NCBI GenBank assembly: GCA_963842575.1
Contig: CAWJGS010000004.1
Span: forward strand, 186,001-250,000
DNA from: JACDER01 sp963842575
GTDB lineage: Bacteria; Actinomycetota; Thermoleophilia; Gaiellales; Gaiellaceae
Length of the DNA stretch: 64,000 nucleotides
Direction: 5' to 3'
Shown here in pieces: positions 19,331 through 27,041 of the stretch. The notes under the pieces are model-generated. The model worked only from the letters and a program-made list of their open reading frames with translations, was not told where the DNA came from and made no database searches. Made by a program: the position numbers and the translations under genes. Each line of letters opens with the position of its first letter. The first letter of the stretch is position 1.

Positions 19331-20464
19331 ATGAGAAAAACACTCCGGCTCGGCCTCCTGGCCGCCGCGGCCGCGACCACGCTCGCGTTCGCGTCGTCGG
19401 CTTTCGGGGCCTACGCGCCGAAGCTGCTGATCACCAGATCCGACGAGGTCACGAGCATCAAGTTCTCGCAGACCGACGCGGACGAGGCGACGGCGCACGT
19501 GACCATCCTCGTGCCCCCGGGGTACAGCGGCAACTACGTCCAGGCGCCCGGCACGAACATCGGAACGCTGCAAGGTTCGGTCATCGCCGGCGCCTTCGGA
19601 GGTGCGACGGTGCCCGTCGCCGGGACGATCGTCGCCGGCGACCCGACGAACGCGGCGCTGATGGCAACCGCGAAGACGTGCACGGGGAGCGAGACGCATG
19701 CCGCGATCTGGCTGCTGAACGTGACCGCCGCGGGCCAGTCGCTGCCGGCCCCGGTGCCGGTCTTCCTGGACGCGACGACGGGAGGGCCGTTCGCGCTCTT
19801 CTCCTCGACGTCGATCCAGCTCTGCCTCCCGCCGCCTCCCCTTGCCTCCTTTCAGATCAAGCTCCTCGAGGCGTCCCTGGACGTGGGGAACACCCTGAAC
19901 ATCTTCTCGCCGTCGACTTCCGGTCAGTTCCGCTGGACGGCGATCAACACGCCGTACAAGGGCATCAACGACAACTCGGTGAACCTCGCAGGGACCGTGG
20001 AGACGCAGGCGATCGACGCCGCGCCGGTGGACGCCTCCCTCACCGCCAAGCGCCTGACCAAGACCCGCCGCGTGAAGCACAAGCGCTACACGGACATCTT
20101 CTACACGTACTCCGTCAGGATCAGCGGCAAGCTCCAGGCCGGCGGTGAGCCGGTCGGCGGGGCGAACGCCGACATCGTGGCCGGAACGAACACCAAGGTC
20201 GCCACCGTCCAGACGAACGACAACGGTGCGTTCACGAAGACGATGAAGCTGACGAAGACGACCTCCTACCACGCGGTCTACACCAACGGTGCGCAGACGT
20301 CGAGCGGCGGAACTTGCGTCCCACCGCTCCCGCTCGCGCCCGGCGTGACCATGCCGTGCGCCAGCGTCACGCAGAGCGGTCTCGTCGCGACAACCGAGGA
20401 AACGCGGGTCGTCAAGCCGAAGCTGACGCACAGGCGGGTCAAGAACAAGAAGCCGAAGCACTAA
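19331..20464 (+). CDS. Secreted protein of unknown function, paralogue of the next gene
   Basis: A 377-residue protein with a signal peptide (MRKTLRLGLLAAAAATTLAF, cleavage near SAFGAY), a beta-rich body, and a very basic C-terminus (LTHRRVKNKKPKH). AAAGGA lies at good spacing before the ATG at 19331. It shares aligned motifs with the gene at 20529: IGTLQG/IGALDG, an 'AxW-LNVTAAG' block, IQLCLPPP/IRLCLDDP, and GQFRWTAIN/GEYRWTTIL. A later segment (VRISGKLQAGGEPVGGA) looks like an Ig- or carboxypeptidase-regulatory-like beta domain. Probably an extracellular surface or matrix protein; no function is assigned. Confidence 0.75.
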   Translation: MRKTLRLGLLAAAAATTLAFASSAFGAYAPKLLITRSDEVTSIKFSQTDADEATAHVTILVPPGYSGNYVQAPGTNIGTLQGSVIAGAFGGATVPVAGTIVAGDPTNAALMATAKTCTGSETHAAIWLLNVTAAGQSLPAPVPVFLDATTGGPFALFSSTSIQLCLPPPPLASFQIKLLEASLDVGNTLNIFSPSTSGQFRWTAINTPYKGINDNSVNLAGTVETQAIDAAPVDASLTAKRLTKTRRVKHKRYTDIFYTYSVRISGKLQAGGEPVGGANADIVAGTNTKVATVQTNDNGAFTKTMKLTKTTSYHAVYTNGAQTSSGGTCVPPLPLAPGVTMPCASVTQSGLVATTEETRVVKPKLTHRRVKNKKPKH

Positions 20465-20485
20465 CCGAAGAGACAGCTACCTTTT

Positions 20486-20520
20486 CGACGGGGCTCCGAC
20501 CGGGGCCCCGTCGAGTTTTT
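20486..20520 (+). terminator. Intrinsic terminator
   Basis: A 9-bp GC-rich stem (CGACGGGGC with GCCCCGTCG) and 10-base loop is followed by AGTTTTT, 21 bp past the stop of the preceding secreted protein gene. This is a textbook rho-independent terminator. Confidence 0.88.
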
Positions 20521-20528
20521 CGCGCCCG

Positions 20529-21527
20529 GTGCTCAAGTTCGCCTCCATCTCTGCTCTCGCCGCGCTGGCGGCCGCAGCCTCGGCGCTCGCCGCCGGCCCC
20601 ACGCTCTCGGTCTCGGCCACGACGAGCGAGTTCTCCGCCGCCGCCTCCACGATCATCCGCTTCGAAGACACGGGGCAGGACCCGACCGCTTCGATGGACG
20701 TCTTCGCCCCGGCCGGCTTCGGCGTCGACGTCGGCCAGCCCATCGGCTCGACCATCGGGGCGCTCGACGGCCACATCTCAACGTCGACGTCCGCCGACAC
20801 GCGAGTGACTGGACTGATCAAGAACGCCGATCCCGTCACGAATCCGGGGACCGGCTGTGCGCCGGACCGCCCCGTCCACGATGCGGTGTGGACGGTCAAC
20901 CTCAACGCCGGCGGAGCGACGCTCGGGCGCCTCGTCCTGTACGCCGACCGGTCCTCGTCCGCGGATTACGCCGCCCGTATCCGGCTGTGCCTGGACGACC
21001 CGGCGACGGCGGGCTACCGGCTGCTTCGCGCCTCGCTGACGGTCAACGGGGTGTTCACGAATCCAACCGCCGCGGGTGAGTACCGCTGGACGACGATCCT
21101 GCGCACGCAGTCGCAGGTCCCGTCGCCCCCGGCGCAGAGCCAGACGATCGTCGGCCTCCCTCCGAAGCTGACGCTGGGGCGCAAGCTCATCCGTCCGCAC
21201 GGCCGCCACGGACGCACGTTCATCCGCCTCTCGGGGACGGTGGCCGCGAACGGGCGCGGCGTGTCCGGCGTGCGGGTGCAGGTTTTCGCCGGCCCCAGGA
21301 CGGGCGCGCTCAAGCGCCTGACCTATGCCACCTCGTTCGAACGCGGGAGGTTCGAGCTCGTCGCCCCGCTCAGGGCCAACAAGGTCTTTCGCGCCACGAT
21401 CTCGGCGCCTCTCCGAGCAGGCCCGCTCTCACGCTGTGAGAGCTTCGCGCTCCAGCCCGACGCCATCTGCTCCAGCCTCACGCTCGCGCCGTTCACAGCG
21501 CAGAGCGCGACGGTGAGGCTGGGTTAG
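20529..21527 (+). CDS. Secreted protein of unknown function, paralogue of the preceding gene
   Basis: A 332-residue exported protein: signal peptide (ISALAALAAAASALAAG), then about 190 residues homologous to the N-terminal domain of the gene at 19331, then a beta-rich region (TFIRLSGTVAANGRGVSGVRVQVF) resembling a carboxypeptidase-regulatory or bacterial Ig-like fold. Paired cysteines in NPGTGCAPD, RLCLDD and RCESFALQPDAICSS could form disulfides outside the cell. It starts at GTG 20529, directly behind the terminator of its paralogue, so it probably has its own promoter or relies on read-through. No known family is recognised. Confidence 0.72.
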   Translation: MLKFASISALAALAAAASALAAGPTLSVSATTSEFSAAASTIIRFEDTGQDPTASMDVFAPAGFGVDVGQPIGSTIGALDGHISTSTSADTRVTGLIKNADPVTNPGTGCAPDRPVHDAVWTVNLNAGGATLGRLVLYADRSSSADYAARIRLCLDDPATAGYRLLRASLTVNGVFTNPTAAGEYRWTTILRTQSQVPSPPAQSQTIVGLPPKLTLGRKLIRPHGRHGRTFIRLSGTVAANGRGVSGVRVQVFAGPRTGALKRLTYATSFERGRFELVAPLRANKVFRATISAPLRAGPLSRCESFALQPDAICSSLTLAPFTAQSATVRLG

Positions 21528-21593
21528 TGGTCTGACCGGCAACGTCCGCCTGGCCCCTGGCCCCGTCACCGGCCAAACCACTAGAGTGCTCGA

Positions 21594-22298
21594 GTGAACA
21601 TCCTCGCGGTGATCCACGGCGACAACGTCCGCGCGGGAGTCTTCGCCGAGCCCATCGCCGAGCGGGGAGACGAGCTGGAGGAGTGGAGCCTGAGCTGGGG
21701 CACGCCTCCGCCGCGGCCGCTCGACGCCTACGGTGCCGTGCTCGTCTTCGGCGGCGCAATGCACGCCGACCACGAGGAGCACCATCCGTGGCTGCGCGAC
21801 GAGAACTTTCTCCTCCAGCGGCTCCTCGGGCTACAGGTGCCGATGCTCGGCGTCTGCCTCGGCGCGCAGTTGATCGCGAAGGCGGCGCACGCCGAGGTCG
21901 GGCCCTCATCCGAGCCCGAGGTCGGCTGGTACCCGGTCGAGCTGACGGAGGAGGCACGCGACGACGAGCTGTTCGGCGGCCTGCCCGAGCGGTTCGACGC
22001 GTTCCAGTGGCACTACTACACGCATGGGATCCCGGCCGGCGCCGTCGAGCTGGCACGGAGCCCTGTCTGCACCCAGGCCTTCCGCCTCGGCGACCGCGCC
22101 TGGGGGATCCAGTTCCACGCCGAGGTGACCGAAGAGCAGATCGAGAGCTGGGCGGACGAGGACGAGTCCGAGCTGCCGATGAGCCGCGACGAGCTGCTGG
22201 AGCAGACGCGGGAGCGCATCGCGGACTGGAACGAGCTCGGCCGCAACCTGTGCGCGTCCTTCCTCGAAGTCGCCGACCGGGTCGGCGCGCCCGCCTAG
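21594..22298 (+). CDS. Type 1 glutamine amidotransferase-like protein
   Basis: A 234-residue stand-alone class I GATase domain: nucleophile Cys88 in GVCLGAQL, catalytic His175 and Glu177 in QFHAEV, and VFGGAMHADHEEHHPW typical of the YfeJ/GuaA-like subgroup. Such proteins usually hydrolyse glutamine or a gamma-glutamyl compound and pass ammonia to a partner, but no synthetase is encoded nearby, so the substrate is unknown. It starts with GTG. An EamA transporter follows 9 bp downstream, suggesting a two-gene operon. Confidence 0.85.
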   Translation: MNILAVIHGDNVRAGVFAEPIAERGDELEEWSLSWGTPPPRPLDAYGAVLVFGGAMHADHEEHHPWLRDENFLLQRLLGLQVPMLGVCLGAQLIAKAAHAEVGPSSEPEVGWYPVELTEEARDDELFGGLPERFDAFQWHYYTHGIPAGAVELARSPVCTQAFRLGDRAWGIQFHAEVTEEQIESWADEDESELPMSRDELLEQTRERIADWNELGRNLCASFLEVADRVGAPA

Positions 22299-22307
22299 CT
22301 ACACCGC

Positions 22308-23129
22308 GTGTCTGCTGCGGCGCTCGGGCTCGCACTCGGCGCCGCGTTCCTCCATGCCTTCTGGAACGTCTTCCTCGGGCGCTCGAAGGACATCGAGGCC
22401 GCGACCGCCGTCGTCCTCGTCTTCTCCGTCCTCCTCTTCGCCCCGGTCGCAGCTTTCGCGGGGCACGTCACCTGGGCGGCGGCGCCGTGGATCGCCGCGT
22501 CGTCGGTGCTCGAGCTCGTGTACTTCGCGCTCCTCGCCGCTGCCTATCGCCGCTCGGAGGTCAGTCTCGTCTATCCAGTGGCGCGCGGGCTGGCGCCGGT
22601 GGCGGTGCTCGTCATCGCCGTCGCGGCCGGGCGCTCGACGTCGACCGGACAGGTGCTCGGCGTGATCGCGGTCGGCACCGGTGTCTTCCTCGTCCGCGGG
22701 CTGGCGCGTAAAGCTGACACGCGCGGGCTGCTCTTCGGTGTCGCGATCGCCTGCTGCATCGCCGGCTACACGCTGGTGGACAAGGAGGGAGTGCGGCACG
22801 CCTCGCCCATCCCATACCTCGAGCTGGTGCTGGCCGGGCCGGCCTTCGTGTACCTCGCTGCGATGCTCGTCGCGCGCGGGCGCGAGGCGGTGCGAGCGGA
22901 GATCCGGCCGGTGAACGGCCTGCTGGCCGCGGCCGGCTTCGGCGCCTACTCGCTCGTCCTCGCAGCGCTCCAGCTCGCCCCGGCAGCGTCGGTCGCGGCC
23001 GTGCGCGAGACGAGCGTCGTGATCGCGACCGTCATGGCCGCGCTCTTCCTGCACGAGCGGGTCACGCGCGTGCGGCTCGCCGGATCGATCGTGGTGGCCG
23101 GCGGGATCGCGCTGCTGGCGCTCAGTTAG
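22308..23129 (+). CDS. EamA/DMT-family transporter
   Basis: A 273-residue inner-membrane protein with about ten predicted helices and the duplicated EamA architecture. The first repeat starts LGLALGAAFLHAFWNVFLG and the second GLLFGVAIACCIAGYTLVD. LHERVTRVRLAGSIVVAGG at the end is the classic EamA C-terminal motif. Substrates in this family are metabolites such as amino acids, and none can be inferred here. It is probably co-transcribed with the amidotransferase 9 bp upstream, and it converges on the NUDIX gene with a 4-bp overlap. Confidence 0.9.
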   Translation: MSAAALGLALGAAFLHAFWNVFLGRSKDIEAATAVVLVFSVLLFAPVAAFAGHVTWAAAPWIAASSVLELVYFALLAAAYRRSEVSLVYPVARGLAPVAVLVIAVAAGRSTSTGQVLGVIAVGTGVFLVRGLARKADTRGLLFGVAIACCIAGYTLVDKEGVRHASPIPYLELVLAGPAFVYLAAMLVARGREAVRAEIRPVNGLLAAAGFGAYSLVLAALQLAPAASVAAVRETSVVIATVMAALFLHERVTRVRLAGSIVVAGGIALLALS

Positions 23130-23618
23130 TCGAAGTCGGTCGGGAGGTCCGGCCGGCGCGCGTGCTCGAAGAGGCGCGCCAGCTGCTCCCGCGTCCCGCG
23201 CGGCGCGGACAGCTCGGGCAGCTCGTCCTCGGCGAAGAACGCTGCCTCGCCCGTCTCGGCGCCGATCAGCGGGCCCGGCTCTTCCGCCACGAGCTCACAG
23301 CGGACGAAGTGCTTGTAGATGTTCGGGCGCAGCGGCCGCCCGTCCTGGTAACGGCCGAGGTTCAAGACGGCGAGCAGCTTGACCGCGCGCGTGGAGTAGC
23401 CGGACTCCTCGCGCACCTCGCGGACGACCGCCTCCGCGAGCGACTCGCCGACGTCCGCCCAGCCACCCGGCAGCGCCCAGCGCCCGTCCGTCAGCTCGCG
23501 GACCAGCAACATGCGTCCGTCGCGGACCACCACGCCGCGCACGTCGACTTTTGGCGTCGGGATAGGACTGCTTCAGCCAGCGAGGCGCGATCGAGACGAG
23601 CCAGGGGCGGAGCTTCAC
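23126..23618 (-). CDS. NUDIX hydrolase, apparent +1 frameshift near its start
   Basis: Nucleoside-diphosphate-X hydrolase. The NUDIX box is complete: GGWADVGESLAEAVVREVREESG (GX5EX7REUXEEXGU pattern). The N-terminal ~23 residues (LRPWLVSIAPRWLKQSYPD) lie in another frame. Removing one A from the AAAA run at about 23549-23552 joins them to VDVRGVVVRDG, giving about 163 residues. That N-terminus resembles the NUDIX hydrolases with an extra leading helix found in bacilli and actinobacteria. The GTG at 23618 overlaps the rhodanese stop (GTGA). It is the last gene of the repair/detoxification operon. Confidence 0.85.
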
Positions 23619-23950
23619 CGCTCGTCCACGTAGGACCACTCGTGCCAGGAACCGCCGTAGTTCCTGGCGTTGTAGCCCGCGGCGGCGAGCGCGGATGCCG
23701 CGTGCGCCGAACGCCCGCCGCTGTGGCAGTAGAGGACGATCTCGGTACCTTCGGGCTCACCGATGAGCGCCTGCACATCCTCGGCCTCGAGGATGTCCTC
23801 GACGGGGACGTGCCGGGCACCGGGAATGTGGCCGTGCCGGCCGCAGCAGGGATACCCGCCGGTGCCCGAGTACTCAGCGCCTGTGCGAACGTCGATGACG
23901 GTCACCGAGCCGAGCCGCTTCGACAGCTCCTCGTAGCCGATCTCGTTCAC
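23615..23950 (-). CDS. Rhodanese-like sulfurtransferase
   Basis: Single rhodanese domain of 111 residues. The active-site loop is YCHSGGRSAHAA with the sulfur-accepting Cys75, and the upstream motif VIDVRTGAEYSGT fits the family. An extra Cys-Cys pair in GGYPCCGRHGHIPGA (residues 35-36) is unusual and could be redox-active or metal-binding. Rhodaneses transfer sulfane sulfur, for example to cyanide or thiols. Both start and stop overlap neighbouring genes by GTGA, so it is translationally coupled within the eight-gene operon. Confidence 0.9.
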   Translation of the reverse strand: MNEIGYEELSKRLGSVTVIDVRTGAEYSGTGGYPCCGRHGHIPGARHVPVEDILEAEDVQALIGEPEGTEIVLYCHSGGRSAHAASALAAAGYNARNYGGSWHEWSYVDER

Positions 23951-24598
23951 AGGAGCTCGTCGAGCAGCGCGTTGAACTCGTCGGGCCGCTCCATGCTCGC
24001 CAGATGGCCGGCACCCTCGAAGACGTGCGCACGCAGGCCGGTTGCGCGCGCCTCCTCGGGAGTGAAGAACGTGTCGTGCTCGCCCACCGCCAGCAAGACC
24101 GGAACGTCGAGCGAGGTGGCGGCGCGCGTCGAATCAGGGCGGTCGCGGATCGCCTCCACGCCGCGCACGAGATCCTCCCCGTTCTGTTCGAGGGCGATTT
24201 CGCGTGCTCGCTCGACCAGGGCCTCCGGCGCCGACTCGGAGAAGAGCTTCGGCCGCATGTCCTCCCACAGGCCCGACGGGCCGTGCGAACGGATGAGCTC
24301 GATCGTGTCGTCGCGGCCGGCGCGGCGGTCGGGCGGATCGGCCCCGAGACGCGCGCCCGTCAACACGAGGCCGGTCAGCCGCTCGGGCGCGCGCCGCGCG
24401 ATCGCCAGGGCGCAATAGCCGCCCATCGACGCCCCGCAGGCGAGAAAGGAGCCGTCGACCTGCTCCAGCACCGCGTCGGCCCACTCGTCCATCGTGCTCC
24501 CCGGCTCGTACAGCCGCGGTGCGACCGCGTCGTCACGGCCGAGCGGCTCCCACATGCGCTCGTCCAGCGGGAAATGCGTGCAGCAGGACGAGCGTCAC
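23947..24598 (-). CDS. Alpha/beta hydrolase, apparent +1 frameshift near its start
   Basis: About 216 residues once joined. The first ~12 residues (VTLVLLHAFPLDE, oxyanion-hole strand with HAFPLD) are in a different frame from the rest. One extra T in the TTT run at about 24572-24574 accounts for this. The remainder has the nucleophile elbow CGASMGGYCAL, an acid in VLLAVGEHDTFF and His in FEGAGHLASMERP. It belongs to the broad lipase/haloperoxidase-like group; the substrate is unknown. The GTG at 24598 overlaps the GST stop by GTGA, fitting the operon pattern. Confidence 0.82.
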
Positions 24599-25170
24599 AG
24601 CGCCGCGACGACGGCGCTCTCGGCGGCCACCGAGGGCCGCTCGAGCAGCCGCTCGAGCCACGCGGCGAGCGACGGGAAGGGCTCGACGTCGAGGCCGAAC
24701 GACTGCTGTCCGCGGAAGATCCAGGGCACGTACGCGATGTCGGCGAGCCCGAACTCGCGCCCGGTCAGGTAGGGCTGGGCTTCGAGGATCGCGTCGAGCC
24801 CGCGCAGCGCGGCGTCGAACCGCTCGTGCGCGCCGTCGTCACCCCGCCGCACGGCGTAGTACGGGCTGGAGAAGTCATCGTGACGCCAGATCCGGAGCCG
24901 CGCCAGGGCGCGCTCGGCGGGATCGGCGGGAAGGAGCGCGGGCTCGGGGAAGCGCTCCTCCAGGTACTCCATGATCACGGCCGACTCGGAAAGGACGAAC
25001 GTGTCCTCCTCGATCACCGGGACGCGGCCGGCCGGATTCTTCTCGTACAGCCATGCCGGCTTGTCGCCGAGGTCGATCCAGACGCTTTCGTACGGGATCC
25101 GCTTCTCGGCCAAGACGATTCGCACGCGTCCGACGTAGGGACAGCGCTCGGCGTCGTAGAGCGTCAGCAT
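24595..25170 (-). CDS. Glutathione S-transferase family protein
   Basis: A 191-residue protein with a thioredoxin-fold N-domain (MLTLYDAERCPYVGRVRIVL; KNPAGRVPVIEEDTFVLSES with the cis-Pro and Glu-Ser thiol-binding signature) and an all-helical C-domain (LADIAYVPWIF). The CPYV motif near the N-terminus suggests Omega- or Beta-like chemistry through Cys. Actinobacteria usually use mycothiol rather than glutathione, so the actual thiol co-substrate is uncertain. It lies in the middle of the repair/detoxification operon, 10 bp from the GNAT-fusion gene upstream. Confidence 0.88.
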   Translation of the reverse strand: MLTLYDAERCPYVGRVRIVLAEKRIPYESVWIDLGDKPAWLYEKNPAGRVPVIEEDTFVLSESAVIMEYLEERFPEPALLPADPAERALARLRIWRHDDFSSPYYAVRRGDDGAHERFDAALRGLDAILEAQPYLTGREFGLADIAYVPWIFRGQQSFGLDVEPFPSLAAWLERLLERPSVAAESAVVAAL

Positions 25171-25180
25171 CGCTTCGATG

Positions 25181-26191
25181 TTAGACGCGCTGCGCGCCCG
25201 GGATGCCCGCAGCCTGCTCGTAGCCGTGCTCGGCGCCCTCGATCTTCATAGCCGCGGCGAGCTGCGCGAGCAGCTCTTCGGCAGGCGGGAGCTCGCCCGG
25301 AGCAGACGCAGTGCGCGCGAGCGTGCGGATCTCCCGCGGATCGGCCCCGGTCAGCCGCGCGACCACCGTCGGGTTCGCTCCGAGGGCGACGGCATCGCCG
25401 GGCGGGAGCTCTCCGTAGTACTCGGGCACGGAGAGGTACTCGTCCACCATGCGGCCACGCTCGTAGAGCCGGTAGCGGACGACCTTGCCCCGCTCGATCC
25501 CGATCGAGAGCGTGACGGCTCCCATGCGGTCGGAGAGCTCGCGGGCCAGGCGGCGGAGCAGCTCCGGGTCGCGGTCGCAGGCCTCGTCGTAGACCGCAAT
25601 CCAGCCGTTCCGCGGCGGCGAGACAACGGTTCCCTCGGAATGGGCCGCCCCCAACGGGACGAACCGCGCTACCGCAGGCGTGACGGCGCCGATGTCGTCG
25701 GTCTGAACGTGGACCGAGCCGAACGACGGCCCGGTCTCGGCGGCGGTTGACAGCCGCCGGCGCAGCTCCTCGATCTCGCTGCCCAGCGTGAGACCCTCCT
25801 CGCGGAGGCCCCACGAGGCGTACGCGGCGCGCGCCGGGGCATTGGCAACTTCGACTGAGAGCGTCAGGTGCGTCGCGCCTCTCTCCGCCAGGGCCTCCGC
25901 GACTGCCGCGGCGAGGTTCGTGGCCAAGCCTCTGCGCCTCGCCTCCGGACGGACGTAGAGGTCGGTGAGCACGCCGTGCGTTGCCCGCTTGCGCCGGCCG
26001 AGCGCGAAGCCCGCGATCTCACCCTCCTCTTCGGCCACGAAGGCGAGCCCGTCGCCGAGGATCTCGTCCACCTCACCCAGCTCCTCCTCGAGCGAGGCGC
26101 CGTAGTAGTCCGAGTCCGGCATCTCCGAGAAGAACGAGCTGTACAGCTCGTGCAGGGCCGCGCGGTCGGCGGCGGTGGCGGGCCGTATCAC
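25181..26191 (-). CDS. GNAT acetyltransferase fused to an unknown C-terminal domain
   Basis: A 336-residue protein. Residues ~1-145 are a GNAT N-acetyltransferase (IRPATAADRAALHEL, acetyl-CoA loop YVRPEARRRGLATNL, C-terminal NAPARAAYASWGLREEG). Residues ~165-320 form a second domain I do not recognise, with VHVQTDDIGAVTPAVARFVP, NGWIAVYDE and VVRYRLYERGRMVDEYLSVPEYYG. It looks alpha/beta and could be a ligand- or protein-binding module. The GTG at 26191 overlaps the preceding GNAT gene by GTGA. It has the same operon context as the repair genes; the acetyl acceptor is unknown. Confidence 0.8.
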   Translation of the reverse strand: MIRPATAADRAALHELYSSFFSEMPDSDYYGASLEEELGEVDEILGDGLAFVAEEEGEIAGFALGRRKRATHGVLTDLYVRPEARRRGLATNLAAAVAEALAERGATHLTLSVEVANAPARAAYASWGLREEGLTLGSEIEELRRRLSTAAETGPSFGSVHVQTDDIGAVTPAVARFVPLGAAHSEGTVVSPPRNGWIAVYDEACDRDPELLRRLARELSDRMGAVTLSIGIERGKVVRYRLYERGRMVDEYLSVPEYYGELPPGDAVALGANPTVVARLTGADPREIRTLARTASAPGELPPAEELLAQLAAAMKIEGAEHGYEQAAGIPGAQRV

Positions 26192-26622
26192 CGCAGGGCC
26201 TCTGCCGGCGCAGCCAGCCTGCTCGACTGCTCGCGAAACCCGAGCCGCTCGTAGAACGCGCGGGCATCCGCATTCGAAGCGTCGACGTCCAGCGTGACGA
26301 CTTCCCGTCCGAGGAGACGGGCGCCCTCGCTCAGGAGCGCCCGGCCGAGGCCTCGGCGGCGGTGGTCGGGACGGACGTACAGGTCGCTCACGTATCCAAT
26401 TCTGTCTTTCTTGGGCCGGCCGAGGAGGAATCCAACCGCCCGGCCGTCCTCCTCGGCGACCAGCACGACGTGCTCCTCGACCGCGAGCCGAACGTCTTCG
26501 GCAACCTGCTCCCAGCCCTTCCGCTCGTGCTCCGGCTCGGGGTGTTCGCCGTAGAGCGCCTCCCACAGCTCCCGCAGGGTCGCGAGATCGGCGATCTCCG
26601 CGCTCCGGATCGTCAGCCCCAT
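26188..26622 (-). CDS. GNAT family N-acetyltransferase
   Basis: A 144-residue stand-alone GNAT: TIRSAEIADLATLRELWEAL at the start, acetyl-CoA pyrophosphate loop YVRPDHRRRGLGRALL, and the closing ASNADARAFYERLGFRE. The ATG at 26622 lies 10 bp inside the HIT gene end, so the two are coupled. It is distantly similar to the GNAT domain of its downstream neighbour, suggesting tandem duplication followed by fusion of one copy. Substrate unknown. Confidence 0.88.
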   Translation of the reverse strand: MGLTIRSAEIADLATLRELWEALYGEHPEPEHERKGWEQVAEDVRLAVEEHVVLVAEEDGRAVGFLLGRPKKDRIGYVSDLYVRPDHRRRGLGRALLSEGARLLGREVVTLDVDASNADARAFYERLGFREQSSRLAAPAEALR

Positions 26623-27041
26623 AGCTCCTCGTAGGAGGTGCGGATGCCGGTCGCCGCCCGGTCCAGCTCGGAGCGCGGCGCCTCCTTCCAATCCGCCTCG
26701 ATCTTGAACGGATCGCCTTCGAAGCGCGGGATCACGTGCAGGTGGAAGTGGAAGACGTCCTGGAATGCGGCCTCGCCGTCCGCGACGAAGAGGTTGATCC
26801 CCTCGCAGCGGACGCCCGAGCGCCGGATCGCCTGCTGCATCCGCATCGCGATCCGGAAGACATGTGCGCCGGTGTCCTCGTCGACGTCCGCCATCGCCGT
26901 CGCGTGCTCCTTCGGGACGAGCAGGACGTGACCGGGATTGACGGGATGGAGGTCCATGAAGCCGAGGAGGCGGTCGTCGTCGTAGACGACGCTTGCCTCG
27001 CGCTCGCCCGCGACGAGAGCGCAGAAGACGCAGTCGCTCAC
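26613..27041 (-). CDS. HIT-family protein (histidine triad nucleotide hydrolase)
   Basis: A 142-residue HIT protein: N-terminal CVFCALVAGE (a frequent zinc-binding Cys pair), YDDDRLLGFMDLHPVNPGHVLLVPK, and the histidine triad FHFHLHVIPRF. HIT proteins hydrolyse nucleoside phosphoramidates, Ap4A or related mononucleotide adducts through the middle His. The GTG at 27041 overlaps the alkA stop (GTGA). The open frame continues far upstream on this strand but is meaningless there. It is the second gene of the repair/detoxification operon. Confidence 0.93.
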   Translation of the reverse strand: MSDCVFCALVAGEREASVVYDDDRLLGFMDLHPVNPGHVLLVPKEHATAMADVDEDTGAHVFRIAMRMQQAIRRSGVRCEGINLFVADGEAAFQDVFHFHLHVIPRFEGDPFKIEADWKEAPRSELDRAATGIRTSYEELWG

